A stretch of 22,809 bases of DNA from IMG/VR virus record IMGVR_UViG_3300034117_001898, positions 1-22,809 of that record. One strand, 5' to 3'. This document shows positions 11,186 to 18,018 of this stretch, piece by piece. Under the pieces are notes generated by a model that worked only from the letters and a program-made list of their open reading frames with translations, did not search any database and was not told where the DNA came from. A program made the translations under genes and the position numbers. Within the stretch, counting starts at the first letter, position 1. The number at the start of each line of letters is the position of its first letter. The DNA comes from a virus.

Positions 11186-12109
11186 ATATGATTTGAAATT
11201 TTCAGATAATATTTTGACGATAGATTTGTCTTTTGCTTTAAGTTCAACTTCCCAAATACAATCAAGGTTATTTGAAACCACGTTTGGAATGTGAGAAGCA
11301 TAATCAGTGTGTGATTTGGTGTTGTTGATACCTTCACTCCAATGCATTACAGGAGTATATGATTTCCATGTGTTTTTAAAATCATTCATATAACAACGAT
11401 TAGATGGGTTTATTGCATCATGGAGATTGTCAAACACGCAAGGCAACAAGCTACCAAACACATTGAAAACATTTTCTGAATTCCAATAACCATTGTCTTC
11501 ATTCTCAACAACTAATCGTTTTTGAACACCAACGTCACAACGAGAAAGATTACTCATGAATCTCTGACAGTATTGTTCAATTGTTTCAACTTCTAAGTTT
11601 GGATTTTTACTCACATGCAAACACATGGGAGTGTTGTGATCTTGAGAACACCCCATCAAATCAAGAACATAAGATTGGTGATTAAGTTCACAAATAGATT
11701 TATCAACAACAGCATCAGTATATGATGATAGCACATTAAATTGATCTGGATGAGAAGATATAGTAATGCCGATTTTTCTAGCGTGATCACCAGCAAGCAA
11801 TAGCATATTTTTAATTTGCTCAAAATCTGGTAGATCATTGTAATTTAAATCGAGAGTGCTGTCTGTAATTAAAGGAAATAGATTGGATGATACACGATAA
11901 TGTGATATACCAACAGAAGCACAATGAACAATAATTTGCGCTGTGATTTTAGAATTATGAAGGATGCGAGATGATAATTCTTTGATAGCAATGTGTCTTT
12001 GCATACTGACAAATTGCTTTCGTGTCATGGTCTTGAATGCGGTTTTTTTATTTTTATCTTTCAGCAATTCGCTGATGCATACAAGTCCAAGTTTTGGTGT
12101 TGCTGTCAT
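11183..12109 (-). CDS. uvdE: UV damage endonuclease (UvdE/UVDE family)
   Basis: 308 residues of the UVDE TIM-barrel family, metal-dependent endonucleases that nick 5' to UV photoproducts. Seen: N-terminal KLGLVCIS (6-13), HYRVSSNLFPL (70-80), the signature ISSHPDQFNVLSS (117-129) with metal and DNA contacts, VVENEDNGYW (about 198-207), VFDNLHDAINP (about 225-235) and MHWSEG (about 255-260). All main family blocks are present in order, so it is likely active. It sits alone between a strong terminator and rIIA, with its own promoter-like element, and its start is 6 bases from TACCAT. It would supply photolesion repair during infection. Confidence 0.93.
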   Translation of the reverse strand: MTATPKLGLVCISELLKDKNKKTAFKTMTRKQFVSMQRHIAIKELSSRILHNSKITAQIIVHCASVGISHYRVSSNLFPLITDSTLDLNYNDLPDFEQIKNMLLLAGDHARKIGITISSHPDQFNVLSSYTDAVVDKSICELNHQSYVLDLMGCSQDHNTPMCLHVSKNPNLEVETIEQYCQRFMSNLSRCDVGVQKRLVVENEDNGYWNSENVFNVFGSLLPCVFDNLHDAINPSNRCYMNDFKNTWKSYTPVMHWSEGINNTKSHTDYASHIPNVVSNNLDCIWEVELKAKDKSIVKILSENFKSY

Positions 12110-12115
12110 GCAACT

Positions 12116-12137
12116 ATGGTAATTTAGTTTTTTATAA
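12116..12137 (-). promoter_or_regulatory. Phage promoter-like element for uvdE
   Basis: TTATAAAAAACTA (12137-12125), 3 bases, TACCAT (12121-12116), 6 bases, ATG at 12109. It follows directly after the U-run of an intrinsic terminator, strong evidence that it starts transcription. Confidence 0.85.
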
Positions 12138-12139
12138 AT

Positions 12140-12175
12140 AAAAAAAGCGGGTGTCTAGTTAATAGACACCCGCTT
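12140..12175 (-). terminator. Intrinsic terminator after the gene at 12187-12429
   Basis: AGCGGGTGTCTA (12174-12163) pairs perfectly with TAGACACCCGCT (12157-12146), loop TTAAC, followed by a run of T. The best canonical terminator in the window, and it ends the transcription unit upstream of uvdE. Confidence 0.95.
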
Positions 12176-12186
12176 ATTAATAACTA

Positions 12187-12429
12187 TCAGAGAGCAATCA
12201 GACGATTGTTTCTGAGTTCGCAAGCAAAGTCACGAGTATCAACATTGACCCAGCTGTGGGTGTGTTGATTCTTGCGTTCAAGAACCAATGTTTCTCCTCC
12301 AAGCATCATAAAAGATCCATCTGGATTTTGAATGAACTTAGCTGAAAAAATCTTAGGATTCTTTCGTTGGTTGCGATTACGGAGCCATTGCTTGTTTTTT
12401 CTTGTCATGTTTGTGTCGGTATTACTCAT
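12187..12429 (-). CDS. Hypothetical basic protein (80 aa)
   Basis: I chose the ATG at 12427-12429 (MSNTDTNMTRKNKQWLRN...) because an earlier in-frame ATG at 12489 lies inside the upstream gene, and the start is preceded by a CAA-rich leader. The second half (FSAKFIQNPDGSFMMLGGETLVLERK) looks like a small beta-rich domain, ending CELRNNRLIAL. The N terminus is Asn/Arg/Lys-rich. No family is recognised. It is the last gene before the terminator. Confidence 0.7.
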   Translation of the reverse strand: MSNTDTNMTRKNKQWLRNRNQRKNPKIFSAKFIQNPDGSFMMLGGETLVLERKNQHTHSWVNVDTRDFACELRNNRLIAL

Positions 12430-12439
12430 ATTATTATGT

Positions 12440-12460
12440 CGGTTGTTTGTTGTTTGTTGT
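12440..12460 (-). promoter_or_regulatory. CAA-repeat leader before the gene at 12187-12429
   Basis: The intergenic leader consists of ACAACAA and ACAAACA units with no Shine-Dalgarno site. The rIIB and rIIA leaders are similar. CA-rich, unstructured leaders are known to help translation of mRNAs without Shine-Dalgarno sites; that role here is inference. Confidence 0.5.
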
Positions 12461-12667
12461 TTATTCTGGATCTTGTCCATTTGGTCCATTTTCTAGGAAG
12501 TGTTCAACTTCAAGAACACACACCAAAGAGTCTATCTGTTTTTTCAAATTTGTCAATAGCTTTTGTTTTTTTACAACTGATTCGTAGCAAGCTACTTCCA
12601 TATTCATCACATCATTAAATTGCTGTTCTGTAATTTTTATTTGCTCGTCGATTTCTTCTTCGGTCAT
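12461..12667 (-). CDS. Small coiled-coil protein (68 aa)
   Basis: Product MTEEEIDEQIKITEQQFND..., ending GPNGQDPE, a single long charged helix for about residues 1-50 with one Cys in each half. I start at 12665-12667: the in-frame ATG four codons earlier overlaps the promoter hexamer TACAAT and would not be in the transcript. No family is recognised. It is in an operon with the next gene and shares the terminator at 12140-12175. Confidence 0.65.
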   Translation of the reverse strand: MTEEEIDEQIKITEQQFNDVMNMEVACYESVVKKQKLLTNLKKQIDSLVCVLEVEHFLENGPNGQDPE

Positions 12668-12677
12668 GTCGTACTTC

Positions 12678-12699
12678 ATTGTATGTTAGTTTTTTATTA
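12678..12699 (-). promoter_or_regulatory. Phage promoter-like element for the coiled-coil gene
   Basis: TAATAAAAAACTA (12699-12687), 3 bases, TACAAT (12683-12678). Predicted start at 12671, 4 bases before the ATG at 12667. Confidence 0.75.
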
Positions 12700-12714
12700 A
12701 TTTATTTTAACAAC

Positions 12715-12948
12715 TTAATTATTATTTTTTGCTTTTTTTATTATATCATCAATGCCTTGAATGATTTCGACAACATCAGAATTCTCAAATACCAAAAGTT
12801 TTGGAACTCCTTTGATTTGATGTTTTTTAAAGAACTCAAAGTCTTCTTCAAATTCTACAGTTTCCAATTCGATGTTATCTTTTTTTAATTTACTTTTCAA
12901 CATGTGACATGGGCCACATGTTTTTGATGTTGCTAAAACAAGTTTCAT
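12715..12948 (-). CDS. Thioredoxin/glutaredoxin-like protein
   Basis: 77 residues with a compact thioredoxin fold: active site TCGPC (10-14, residues C11 and C14), and GVPKLLVF (about 47-54) with the cis-proline that follows the active site in space. It is shorter than full thioredoxin and closer in size to glutaredoxin/NrdH types, but the CGPC active site is thioredoxin-like. A likely role is electron supply to a phage or host reductase. The start codon lies 7 bases after a sigma70-type -10 hexamer. Confidence 0.85.
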   Translation of the reverse strand: MKLVLATSKTCGPCHMLKSKLKKDNIELETVEFEEDFEFFKKHQIKGVPKLLVFENSDVVEIIQGIDDIIKKAKNNN

Positions 12949-12955
12949 TTAATCT

Positions 12956-12983
12956 ATGATATTAAAAATAAATGATATGTCAA
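12956..12983 (-). promoter_or_regulatory. Sigma70-type promoter directly at the thioredoxin-like gene start
   Basis: TTGACA (12983-12978), 16 bp, TATCAT (12961-12956), 7 bases, ATG. It overlaps the stop of the upstream gene. Predicted leader of 0-1 base. Confidence 0.75.
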
Positions 12984-13429
12984 TCTTTTTTCCAAGTATA
13001 AAAAATCTGCCAATCTTCACTCACTGCAAAATGAACTTCATCATCCCAATCCCATTCATGATCATAAATTCCAGTGTCCTTATCGTATTCATCTTTCACA
13101 CACTCTGGTAGATTTAAAAATGGGGTATCTTCATCGTAATAACAATATTTTGCGATATACTCGTTCAATTGTTGATAATCATCATAGTATTCTGTATCTT
13201 CTGGATCACCGATATGTCTTTCAAGAATAGATTCTACAGATTCTTGATATTCATCGAGTTGTAAAACAGCATAATAGTCTGAATAGCACCCGCCACCTTC
13301 ATAACCATAAGCGGCAATAATGACTTTATCGTCATCTAAAACTTTTTTTGCCATTGCGAGACGGAGAGTATTATCACCCTCGTCAAAATTGCGGGTTTTT
13401 TCTCTTACTGCTAAAAATTGTATGTTCAT
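12980..13429 (-). CDS. Hypothetical acidic protein (149 aa)
   Basis: Starts MNIQFLAVREKTRNFDEG and ends SEDWQIFYTWKKD; strongly acidic and rich in Asp, Glu and Tyr (for example DPEDTEYYDDYQQL and DHEWDWDDEVHF). Acidic phage proteins of this size sometimes mimic DNA or inhibit host proteins, but nothing specific supports that here. The start lies 6 bases after TACAAT. The end overlaps the promoter of the thioredoxin-like gene. Confidence 0.75.
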   Translation of the reverse strand: MNIQFLAVREKTRNFDEGDNTLRLAMAKKVLDDDKVIIAAYGYEGGGCYSDYYAVLQLDEYQESVESILERHIGDPEDTEYYDDYQQLNEYIAKYCYYDEDTPFLNLPECVKDEYDKDTGIYDHEWDWDDEVHFAVSEDWQIFYTWKKD

Positions 13430-13435
13430 ATATTG

Positions 13436-13457
13436 ATTGTATGTTAGTTTTTAATTA
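13436..13457 (-). promoter_or_regulatory. Phage promoter-like element for the gene at 12980-13429
   Basis: TAATTAAAAACTA (13457-13445), beginning with the TAA stop of the coiled-coil gene, 3 bases, TACAAT (13441-13436), 6 bases, ATG at 13429. Confidence 0.8.
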
Positions 13458-14102
13458 GTTAAATCTCAACACATCACGTTGCATCATTATAGCATTTGCC
13501 TCTAAACGATACCTTTCAGCAGTCTCTCTCGCTTCATCGCGTTCACGTAATGCTTCTACTCTTTCTACCTTGGCTTGTATCCATGCTTCTTGAGTAATTT
13601 TCAAATCGCTTAATGCTTCATCGCGTTGCTCCTGCATACGATGTTCACGTAGCACGGCAGTTTCATAATTGTCAACTGCTTCGTTGCGCTGACGCTCTGC
13701 GGCATGAAGCTCTGCAAGGCGGTCGGTTGCCGACATGTCGAAAACGTCTCGACTATCCCGCTTGAGAATTGCGGCGACAATTGAAGCGAGATTGTGACTT
13801 GTCTCGTTGCGTTGCTCTGTCACGGCGGCGAGTTCGCGTTCGAGATTTTCTCGCTCAGTTGTTTCTTCGGCGAGTGCTTTCGCTAAGTCGCCAATCATCT
13901 CAGGTAGGTTCTCCGCTGTGTGCGTTGGAATGTAGCCGACTGGCATGGCTGACAAGCATTGCTTCAATAGGTTTTGCGCCTCAGCAAGGTTGCGTTCTAA
14001 TTTGCAACCTTCTCGATAACATTGATCGAGTTGCCAATTCATCCTTGGGGTTGTGGATGTGGGTTGATTGAATGCTGAATCCATTCGTGGAGTATCACTC
14101 AT
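13455..14102 (-). CDS. Coiled-coil protein with higher GC, MSDTPR-type
   Basis: 215 residues starting MSDTPRMDSAFNQP. The frame could begin 8 codons earlier, but the ATG at 14100-14102 overlaps the upstream stop (ATGAGTGA) and has AAGGAG at a good distance, one of few Shine-Dalgarno sites here. About residues 40-215 are a continuous coiled coil with E-R-E-x-L-A-x-V-T-E-Q-R-N repeats. Base composition is clearly more GC-rich than all neighbours (many GCG/CGC), suggesting recent acquisition. From memory, 'DTPR-D...ERELAE..EQRD' proteins are common in some environmental bacteria and phages; this should be checked. Function is unknown, perhaps structural. Confidence 0.75.
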   Translation of the reverse strand: MSDTPRMDSAFNQPTSTTPRMNWQLDQCYREGCKLERNLAEAQNLLKQCLSAMPVGYIPTHTAENLPEMIGDLAKALAEETTERENLERELAAVTEQRNETSHNLASIVAAILKRDSRDVFDMSATDRLAELHAAERQRNEAVDNYETAVLREHRMQEQRDEALSDLKITQEAWIQAKVERVEALRERDEARETAERYRLEANAIMMQRDVLRFN

Positions 14103-14349
14103 CACTCTCTCCTTCCCATTTTCCAATAACTTTTAGATATACTACTGCGCATGCACGGATATATTTCTTAAACTGATTGTCAGTTAAATTATCTTCAGCT
14201 TCAACCAATACATTTGCAAGATTAAACAGCAGTCCATTCTGTGGGTGTTTTATCCATCTCCTACTAGAGTCCCAATCTTTAGCTTCCTCTGGATTACAAT
14301 CCCAGCCGCAATGTTCAGCAATAATTATTTTCAGTTGTTCGTCAGTCAT
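14095..14349 (-). CDS. Hypothetical protein (84 aa)
   Basis: Starts MTDEQLKIIIAEHCGWD and ends GKWEGESDE. The first half (CGWDCNPEEAKDWDSSRRW) has two cysteines and several tryptophans; the second half is mostly helical. The sequence GWD...P..DW resembles small phage proteins often found beside unknown genes, without known function. Its stop overlaps the start of the coiled-coil gene by 8 bases. Confidence 0.7.
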   Translation of the reverse strand: MTDEQLKIIIAEHCGWDCNPEEAKDWDSSRRWIKHPQNGLLFNLANVLVEAEDNLTDNQFKKYIRACAVVYLKVIGKWEGESDE

Positions 14350-14352
14350 AAT

Positions 14353-14622
14353 TTATGGATAGTATGAACCGTGTTCTGATTTTGGCCAGACAACCTCTGG
14401 ACCTTTTCTGTTAATTTTTAGAACTTCTTCAATCTCTTGATAAACTTCGAGAGCCTCTTCAAAGGTATCCCAACTCAACCCCCTGCCATAAAACTCAGAA
14501 TCGATATCATACGGTACAATATCGTGCCACCCGAATAACCATTTTCTTTGAATGTAATACTTCGCTTTAGCTAGGCGAGAGTTTCTATGACGAGATTCCT
14601 TTACGATTCTGAATTTTGGCAT
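14353..14622 (-). CDS. Small protein of the phage-internal paralogous family (copy 2)
   Basis: 89 residues, MPKFRIVKESRHRNSRLAK..., with YYIQRKWLFGWHDIV, then W-D-T-F-EEAL and KGPEVVW near the end. It shares with the protein at 485-745 the FRIVK start, the '(E/Q)RK.L..W.DI' segment, the 'W....EEAL' helix and the EVVW tail, and more weakly with 19131-19343. Seen directly: shared spacing of these blocks. Inferred: common origin by duplication. Function is unknown. It starts 17 bases after the upstream stop, behind a CA-rich spacer. Confidence 0.75.
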   Translation of the reverse strand: MPKFRIVKESRHRNSRLAKAKYYIQRKWLFGWHDIVPYDIDSEFYGRGLSWDTFEEALEVYQEIEEVLKINRKGPEVVWPKSEHGSYYP

Positions 14623-14639
14623 ATGTTTTGTTTATTGTA

Positions 14640-14957
14640 TCAAGACTCTTTTTTCTTACGAGCGGGTTTTTTCTTTGCTGGTTCTGTGGATGTTTTAGAT
14701 TTACGAGCGGCTTTTTTCTTTGCTGGTTCTTCGGGCGTTTTAGCTTTACGAGTACGCTTAGGCTTACTTGTTTTATTTTCCATCTTCTCTTCTTTATAAG
14801 TCACATCATAGTCGATGATGCTATCGGCTTCACATCCCTCCGAGTAATCTTTAGGATTGTAAAAATAACAAACAAACGCTCTTATTGCAACAAACAGTAT
14901 TGAAAAAATAACTGATGTCCATATGCCGATTTCGATTATATTAGTTAATGTATTCAT
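14640..14957 (-). CDS. Membrane-anchored protein with a histone H1-like basic tail
   Basis: 105 residues. Residues about 6-33 (IIEIGIWTSVIFSILFVAIR) form one transmembrane helix, then an acidic linker (GCEADSIIDYD), and from about residue 59 a Lys/Ala/Pro tail with a tandem repeat of EEPAKKKAARKSKTS and TEPAKKKPARKKKES. AKKKxARK repeats are typical of histone H1-like and other DNA-coating tails. The combination suggests a protein that tethers DNA to the membrane. The repeat is also visible in the DNA (about 14650-14760). This role is inference; no family was matched. Confidence 0.7.
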   Translation of the reverse strand: MNTLTNIIEIGIWTSVIFSILFVAIRAFVCYFYNPKDYSEGCEADSIIDYDVTYKEEKMENKTSKPKRTRKAKTPEEPAKKKAARKSKTSTEPAKKKPARKKKES

Positions 14958-14968
14958 ATTTTTTGTAA

Positions 14969-15544
14969 TTAGATTTCGTCTTTTAGTCTACCACTTTGTT
15001 TCATCCAAATCATAAGATCAATTTGCGCCACACTCATATGTGGGAAATTATGTTTTGCAAGAAACAAAAATTGTTTTTCTAGTTGTTGATAAAGTTTTTG
15101 ATTTTGAGGTGTACTTTCTGGAGCGTCATCGACACCGTTATCACGCATCCAAGCAAGAATATGAGTATCAAGTACGGCACACTCACAATTCTGTCTAGTA
15201 TGCAACAAAAAGAAACGAGCAGTTTTCGGTCCAACACCACGAATTTGTAAAAGATCTTCCAAAGAGCAATTGCGCAAATCAAGATTAAGAGAATCCAAAA
15301 TAGCTTTGGTGAGTCTGTTATACTGACCGATACGAGAAGCAACAAGAGCATTGTGAATGCCGACTTCACCAAGGTTTTGTAGGTATTCAAATGGAAGGAC
15401 ATCTTTGTTTAAAAGTCGAGCGAGACATTTACTAGCGTAGTCGCTATTCTTTCCAGCAACAAACATGCTGAAAAGCCAAAACGATTGCAGTTCATAATCG
15501 TTACGATTGAAGTTGGTGATTTGAGTTGGGGTTATTGCTTGCAT
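14969..15544 (-). CDS. HhH-GPD DNA glycosylase-like protein
   Basis: 191 residues similar to the endonuclease III/OGG-type base-excision superfamily. The helix-hairpin-helix IRGVGPKTARFFLLH (101-115) is followed by AVLDTHILAWM (123-133), where D126 occupies the catalytic aspartate position. The family Lys is not evident, and the iron-sulphur cysteine cluster of EndoIII is absent (only CEC near the HhH). It could be a glycosylase for damaged or modified bases. The start lies 6 bases after TAGTAT of its own promoter-like element. Confidence 0.8.
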   Translation of the reverse strand: MQAITPTQITNFNRNDYELQSFWLFSMFVAGKNSDYASKCLARLLNKDVLPFEYLQNLGEVGIHNALVASRIGQYNRLTKAILDSLNLDLRNCSLEDLLQIRGVGPKTARFFLLHTRQNCECAVLDTHILAWMRDNGVDDAPESTPQNQKLYQQLEKQFLFLAKHNFPHMSVAQIDLMIWMKQSGRLKDEI

Positions 15545-15550
15545 GCCCTT

Positions 15551-15572
15551 ATACTAAATTAGTTTTTTATTA
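15551..15572 (-). promoter_or_regulatory. Phage promoter-like element for the HhH-GPD gene
   Basis: TAATAAAAAACTA (15572-15560), 3 bases, TAGTAT (15556-15551), 6 bases, ATG at 15544. It lies free in a 92-base spacer, so here the motif is not shaped by a coding sequence. Confidence 0.85.
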
Positions 15573-15636
15573 ATTCTTTTTTAGAGTTTTTATAAACAAA
15601 TATACCACAATGCAAAACAAAACCAATTTTATTATC

Positions 15637-15942
15637 TTATTGTTCTTCTGGTTGTTCTGCAGAAGATCCTTCAGAGTTTGGTTGCTCTGTAGTAAATTCT
15701 TCAACGTTTCCTTGAATTCCAAAAGATACTGTAATGTTTCCTTGTTCATCTTGATTTACTATTTTTTGATGTTGCAAACTTAACAAATCTTTTGAAAATG
15801 TTTTATCAATTTGCCATAATTGTTTGGCTGCCCAATTTAAATGTGGCGATGCCATCAACACGACTACAGAACCAAGTTCTGATGTTGTTAAGTTTTCTTC
15901 GACTATTGATACTGGGATTTCAATTACTTTTTCTTTTTTCAT
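15637..15942 (-). CDS. Hypothetical protein after the RadA-like ATPase (101 aa)
   Basis: Starts MKKEKVIEIPVSIVEENL, with a helical middle (ASPHLNWAAKQLWQIDKTF) and a low-complexity Glu/Gln/Pro/Ser tail (TEQPNSEGSSAEQPEEQ). Its ATG overlaps the stop of the ATPase by one base, so the two are made together and it may be a small partner of that ATPase. No family is recognised. Confidence 0.7.
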   Translation of the reverse strand: MKKEKVIEIPVSIVEENLTTSELGSVVVLMASPHLNWAAKQLWQIDKTFSKDLLSLQHQKIVNQDEQGNITVSFGIQGNVEEFTTEQPNSEGSSAEQPEEQ

Positions 15943-16898
15943 TATTTCGATTCTAATTGTTTGACTAATTCTTTTAGAAAAGTTTCATCTTTTATTGAAT
16001 TCACTTTCCATACTGATTCTGATCCTCTGCCATATTTGCATAATTTATTTTCTGCAACCAACTCTCTCAATATATTATTAGCAGTTTGTGTGCTAATGTC
16101 AAGTTCTTCAGATACACGCGCAACAGTAATCAAAGGTGGTTCTACCATATTAATGATATGATTCTTCCTTGTTTGTGATATTGAAACTTTTGAGGTTTTT
16201 ACTTTTTCCTCTGGTTCATACGCTCCCAAAAATGTATATCCAGATGATTCCATGATTGCTTTGTATTGTGCTGTTGGTCCGAATCTATTCTTGTAAACAT
16301 TGATTATTCTATAATCTTTACCAAGTTCTTCGTCTTTGTCAATTTTCAAATTAACATCAACAGCATATGGTAAAGTAGTTCCGCCTTTCAGTTCTCCGCT
16401 TGTTGTCATTTGAACAATGAAAAGCAAAGCGCAATCGTATACTTTAGCTTTTTTAATCAATGTATTGACAAAATATTGAACCTTTTGTCTTGAATTCAAA
16501 TCATTATCGGTTGTTAAACATTGAAAGCTATCAATCACCAAGAAATCCATATTCTTCATATGCTGTACGATTTCATCTACATTTGTGATTGTGGCAATTT
16601 TTAAATTTTTAACATTCAAACGCTTCGCATTGTATGCGATTTGTCTAATATCTTCTTCTCCAGATGTATAACCAACCTTGTATCCCTTGGTTGTTAACTT
16701 TTCTGAAAGAATTAAAGAAAATACACTTTTACCAGTTCCTGGTTTTGCTATTAAAGTCATCGTAGATCCTGGCAATATACCATCTCCGAATATAGAATCT
16801 AATTCATCATCGCCTGTTTTAATTCTATTAAAGTAACTACTTGGAATGGATACATCTCCAATACGAGTAAATTCAACATGTTCGTGATTTAATAACAT
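15942..16898 (-). CDS. RadA/Sms-like RecA-superfamily ATPase with winged-helix C terminus
   Basis: 318 residues. Residues about 22-220 form a RecA-type core: Walker A AKPGTGKS (51-58), a GEEDIRQIAYNAKRL motif (80-94) close to RadA's GEES..Q...RA.RL, Walker B FLVIDSFQ (119-126), and a VQMTTSGELKGG segment that corresponds to RadA's H-x-T-K-x-G-x-x-A-G. The N-terminal zinc finger and the C-terminal Lon-like domain of bacterial RadA are missing. About residues 240-300 instead hold a winged helix (RVSEELDISTQTANNILREL). It probably acts in recombination or helicase loading. The start lies 6 bases after TAATCT. Confidence 0.85.
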   Translation of the reverse strand: MLLNHEHVEFTRIGDVSIPSSYFNRIKTGDDELDSIFGDGILPGSTMTLIAKPGTGKSVFSLILSEKLTTKGYKVGYTSGEEDIRQIAYNAKRLNVKNLKIATITNVDEIVQHMKNMDFLVIDSFQCLTTDNDLNSRQKVQYFVNTLIKKAKVYDCALLFIVQMTTSGELKGGTTLPYAVDVNLKIDKDEELGKDYRIINVYKNRFGPTAQYKAIMESSGYTFLGAYEPEEKVKTSKVSISQTRKNHIINMVEPPLITVARVSEELDISTQTANNILRELVAENKLCKYGRGSESVWKVNSIKDETFLKELVKQLESK

Positions 16899-16904
16899 GA
16901 CGTT

Positions 16905-16926
16905 AGATTACTCTAGTTTTTTATTA
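16905..16926 (-). promoter_or_regulatory. Phage promoter-like element for the RadA-like gene
   Basis: TAATAAAAAACTA (16926-16914), 3 bases, TAATCT (16910-16905), 6 bases, ATG at 16898. A perfect copy of the box. Confidence 0.85.
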
Positions 16927-16934
16927 ATGAATCT

Positions 16935-17129
16935 TTATTCGAAATTCTTAATGAACCAATCAGAAATTTCCCAATGGAAGTCTTTTTCATTTTTGATAGA
17001 TCCAGCCCTTACATAAATGTAACTTTCGGGATGTTCCCCATCGTAATCGCTCCAAACTTCAATAACATCATCATCATTCATGATGAAATAATAATTGTTG
17101 ATTTCCGCTTCGTATTTACCTTTGCTCAT
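16935..17129 (-). CDS. Hypothetical acidic protein (64 aa)
   Basis: Starts MSKGKYEAEINNYYFIMND and ends ISDWFIKNFE. Beta-rich appearance with several aromatic and acidic residues (IEVWSDYDGEHPESYIYV). No family is recognised. Its ATG overlaps the TGA of the metallopeptidase gene upstream (ATGA), so translation is coupled. Confidence 0.65.
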   Translation of the reverse strand: MSKGKYEAEINNYYFIMNDDDVIEVWSDYDGEHPESYIYVRAGSIKNEKDFHWEISDWFIKNFE

Positions 17130-18010
17130 AGTCTTGTTATTACTTGTTTAACTGCATTTTTAAATTTATATGTTGCTACATTATTAGGCACATTTTTCCA
17201 ATTTGTGATTATCTCTGCAAAAAATTCATCGGGATTACTTACAGAATAAGCAGATGGCCATTTCATAAGTTTGGCTATCTTTTCTCTTTGTAATTTGTAA
17301 TCTTCTTTTTTAGAATCTTGCAATCTATATGTTTTTTTCTTTTTAATTCTTCTATGGTATTCGTCTAACATATCCACATACGCTTTTAATAATATTGGAT
17401 ATGATTGTTTTGGAATTAAATCAGCAATAAAGTGAGCATATTCATGCAACAAAAAATCTGGTCTATTGGTATAGTGTTGATCTAAATAAATCACTCCTCT
17501 GGAATAATAAGCAGGTACAATGTCTTTCGGATCATATGATATATTTTCGTTTTTTATATCTGTAATTACGATCTTTGGTCTTTTTAATGGTAAAATACCA
17601 TAAACTTTTTTTAAAAATTCAGGAACTGTAACTTTTAATTGATCTATTACTCTTATTCTACTTGGAGTATTAAGAAATTTTTCATCTTTTTTGATATTGA
17701 TTTCAATACCTTGATGACTTAATTCATCAACGCCACGTATGACAAATTTAATATAGTTTCTTTTTGATACCGTTGGTTTTAATATACGCTCTCTTAATTT
17801 TTCTTCGGTTTGTTTTAAAAATCTATCAGCAGATTCTGGATTTCTTAATTTTAATAATTTATAAGTATCTTGAACTTTTTGCTGTTTTAATTTTTTAGAA
17901 AGTTCTCTCTTAAACACAGATTGTTTTGAAAGAGTTTTAAGCTCTTTCAATTCCTGCTTTCTAAGAGGGTTTTTTTCTCTTTTTTCAAAGAAAATATCGA
18001 AACTGTCCAC
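17126..18010 (-). CDS. HExxH zinc metallopeptidase-like protein (294 aa)
   Basis: Likely GTG start at 18008-18010, 8 bases after the upstream stop. The first 80 residues are a Lys/Glu-rich helical region. The catalytic part has LLHEYAHFIADL with HEYAH at 189-193 and a downstream PDEFFAEIITNW (about 261-272), whose Glu is a plausible third zinc ligand of a gluzincin-type site. Between them is a basic insert (HRRIKKKKTYRLQ). The substrate is unknown; in phages such proteins may process head proteins or act on host proteins. A second, unrelated-looking HExxH protein is encoded at 22096-22701. Confidence 0.75.
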   Translation of the reverse strand: MDSFDIFFEKREKNPLRKQELKELKTLSKQSVFKRELSKKLKQQKVQDTYKLLKLRNPESADRFLKQTEEKLRERILKPTVSKRNYIKFVIRGVDELSHQGIEINIKKDEKFLNTPSRIRVIDQLKVTVPEFLKKVYGILPLKRPKIVITDIKNENISYDPKDIVPAYYSRGVIYLDQHYTNRPDFLLHEYAHFIADLIPKQSYPILLKAYVDMLDEYHRRIKKKKTYRLQDSKKEDYKLQREKIAKLMKWPSAYSVSNPDEFFAEIITNWKNVPNNVATYKFKNAVKQVITRL

Positions 18011-18018
18011 TGTAATAT

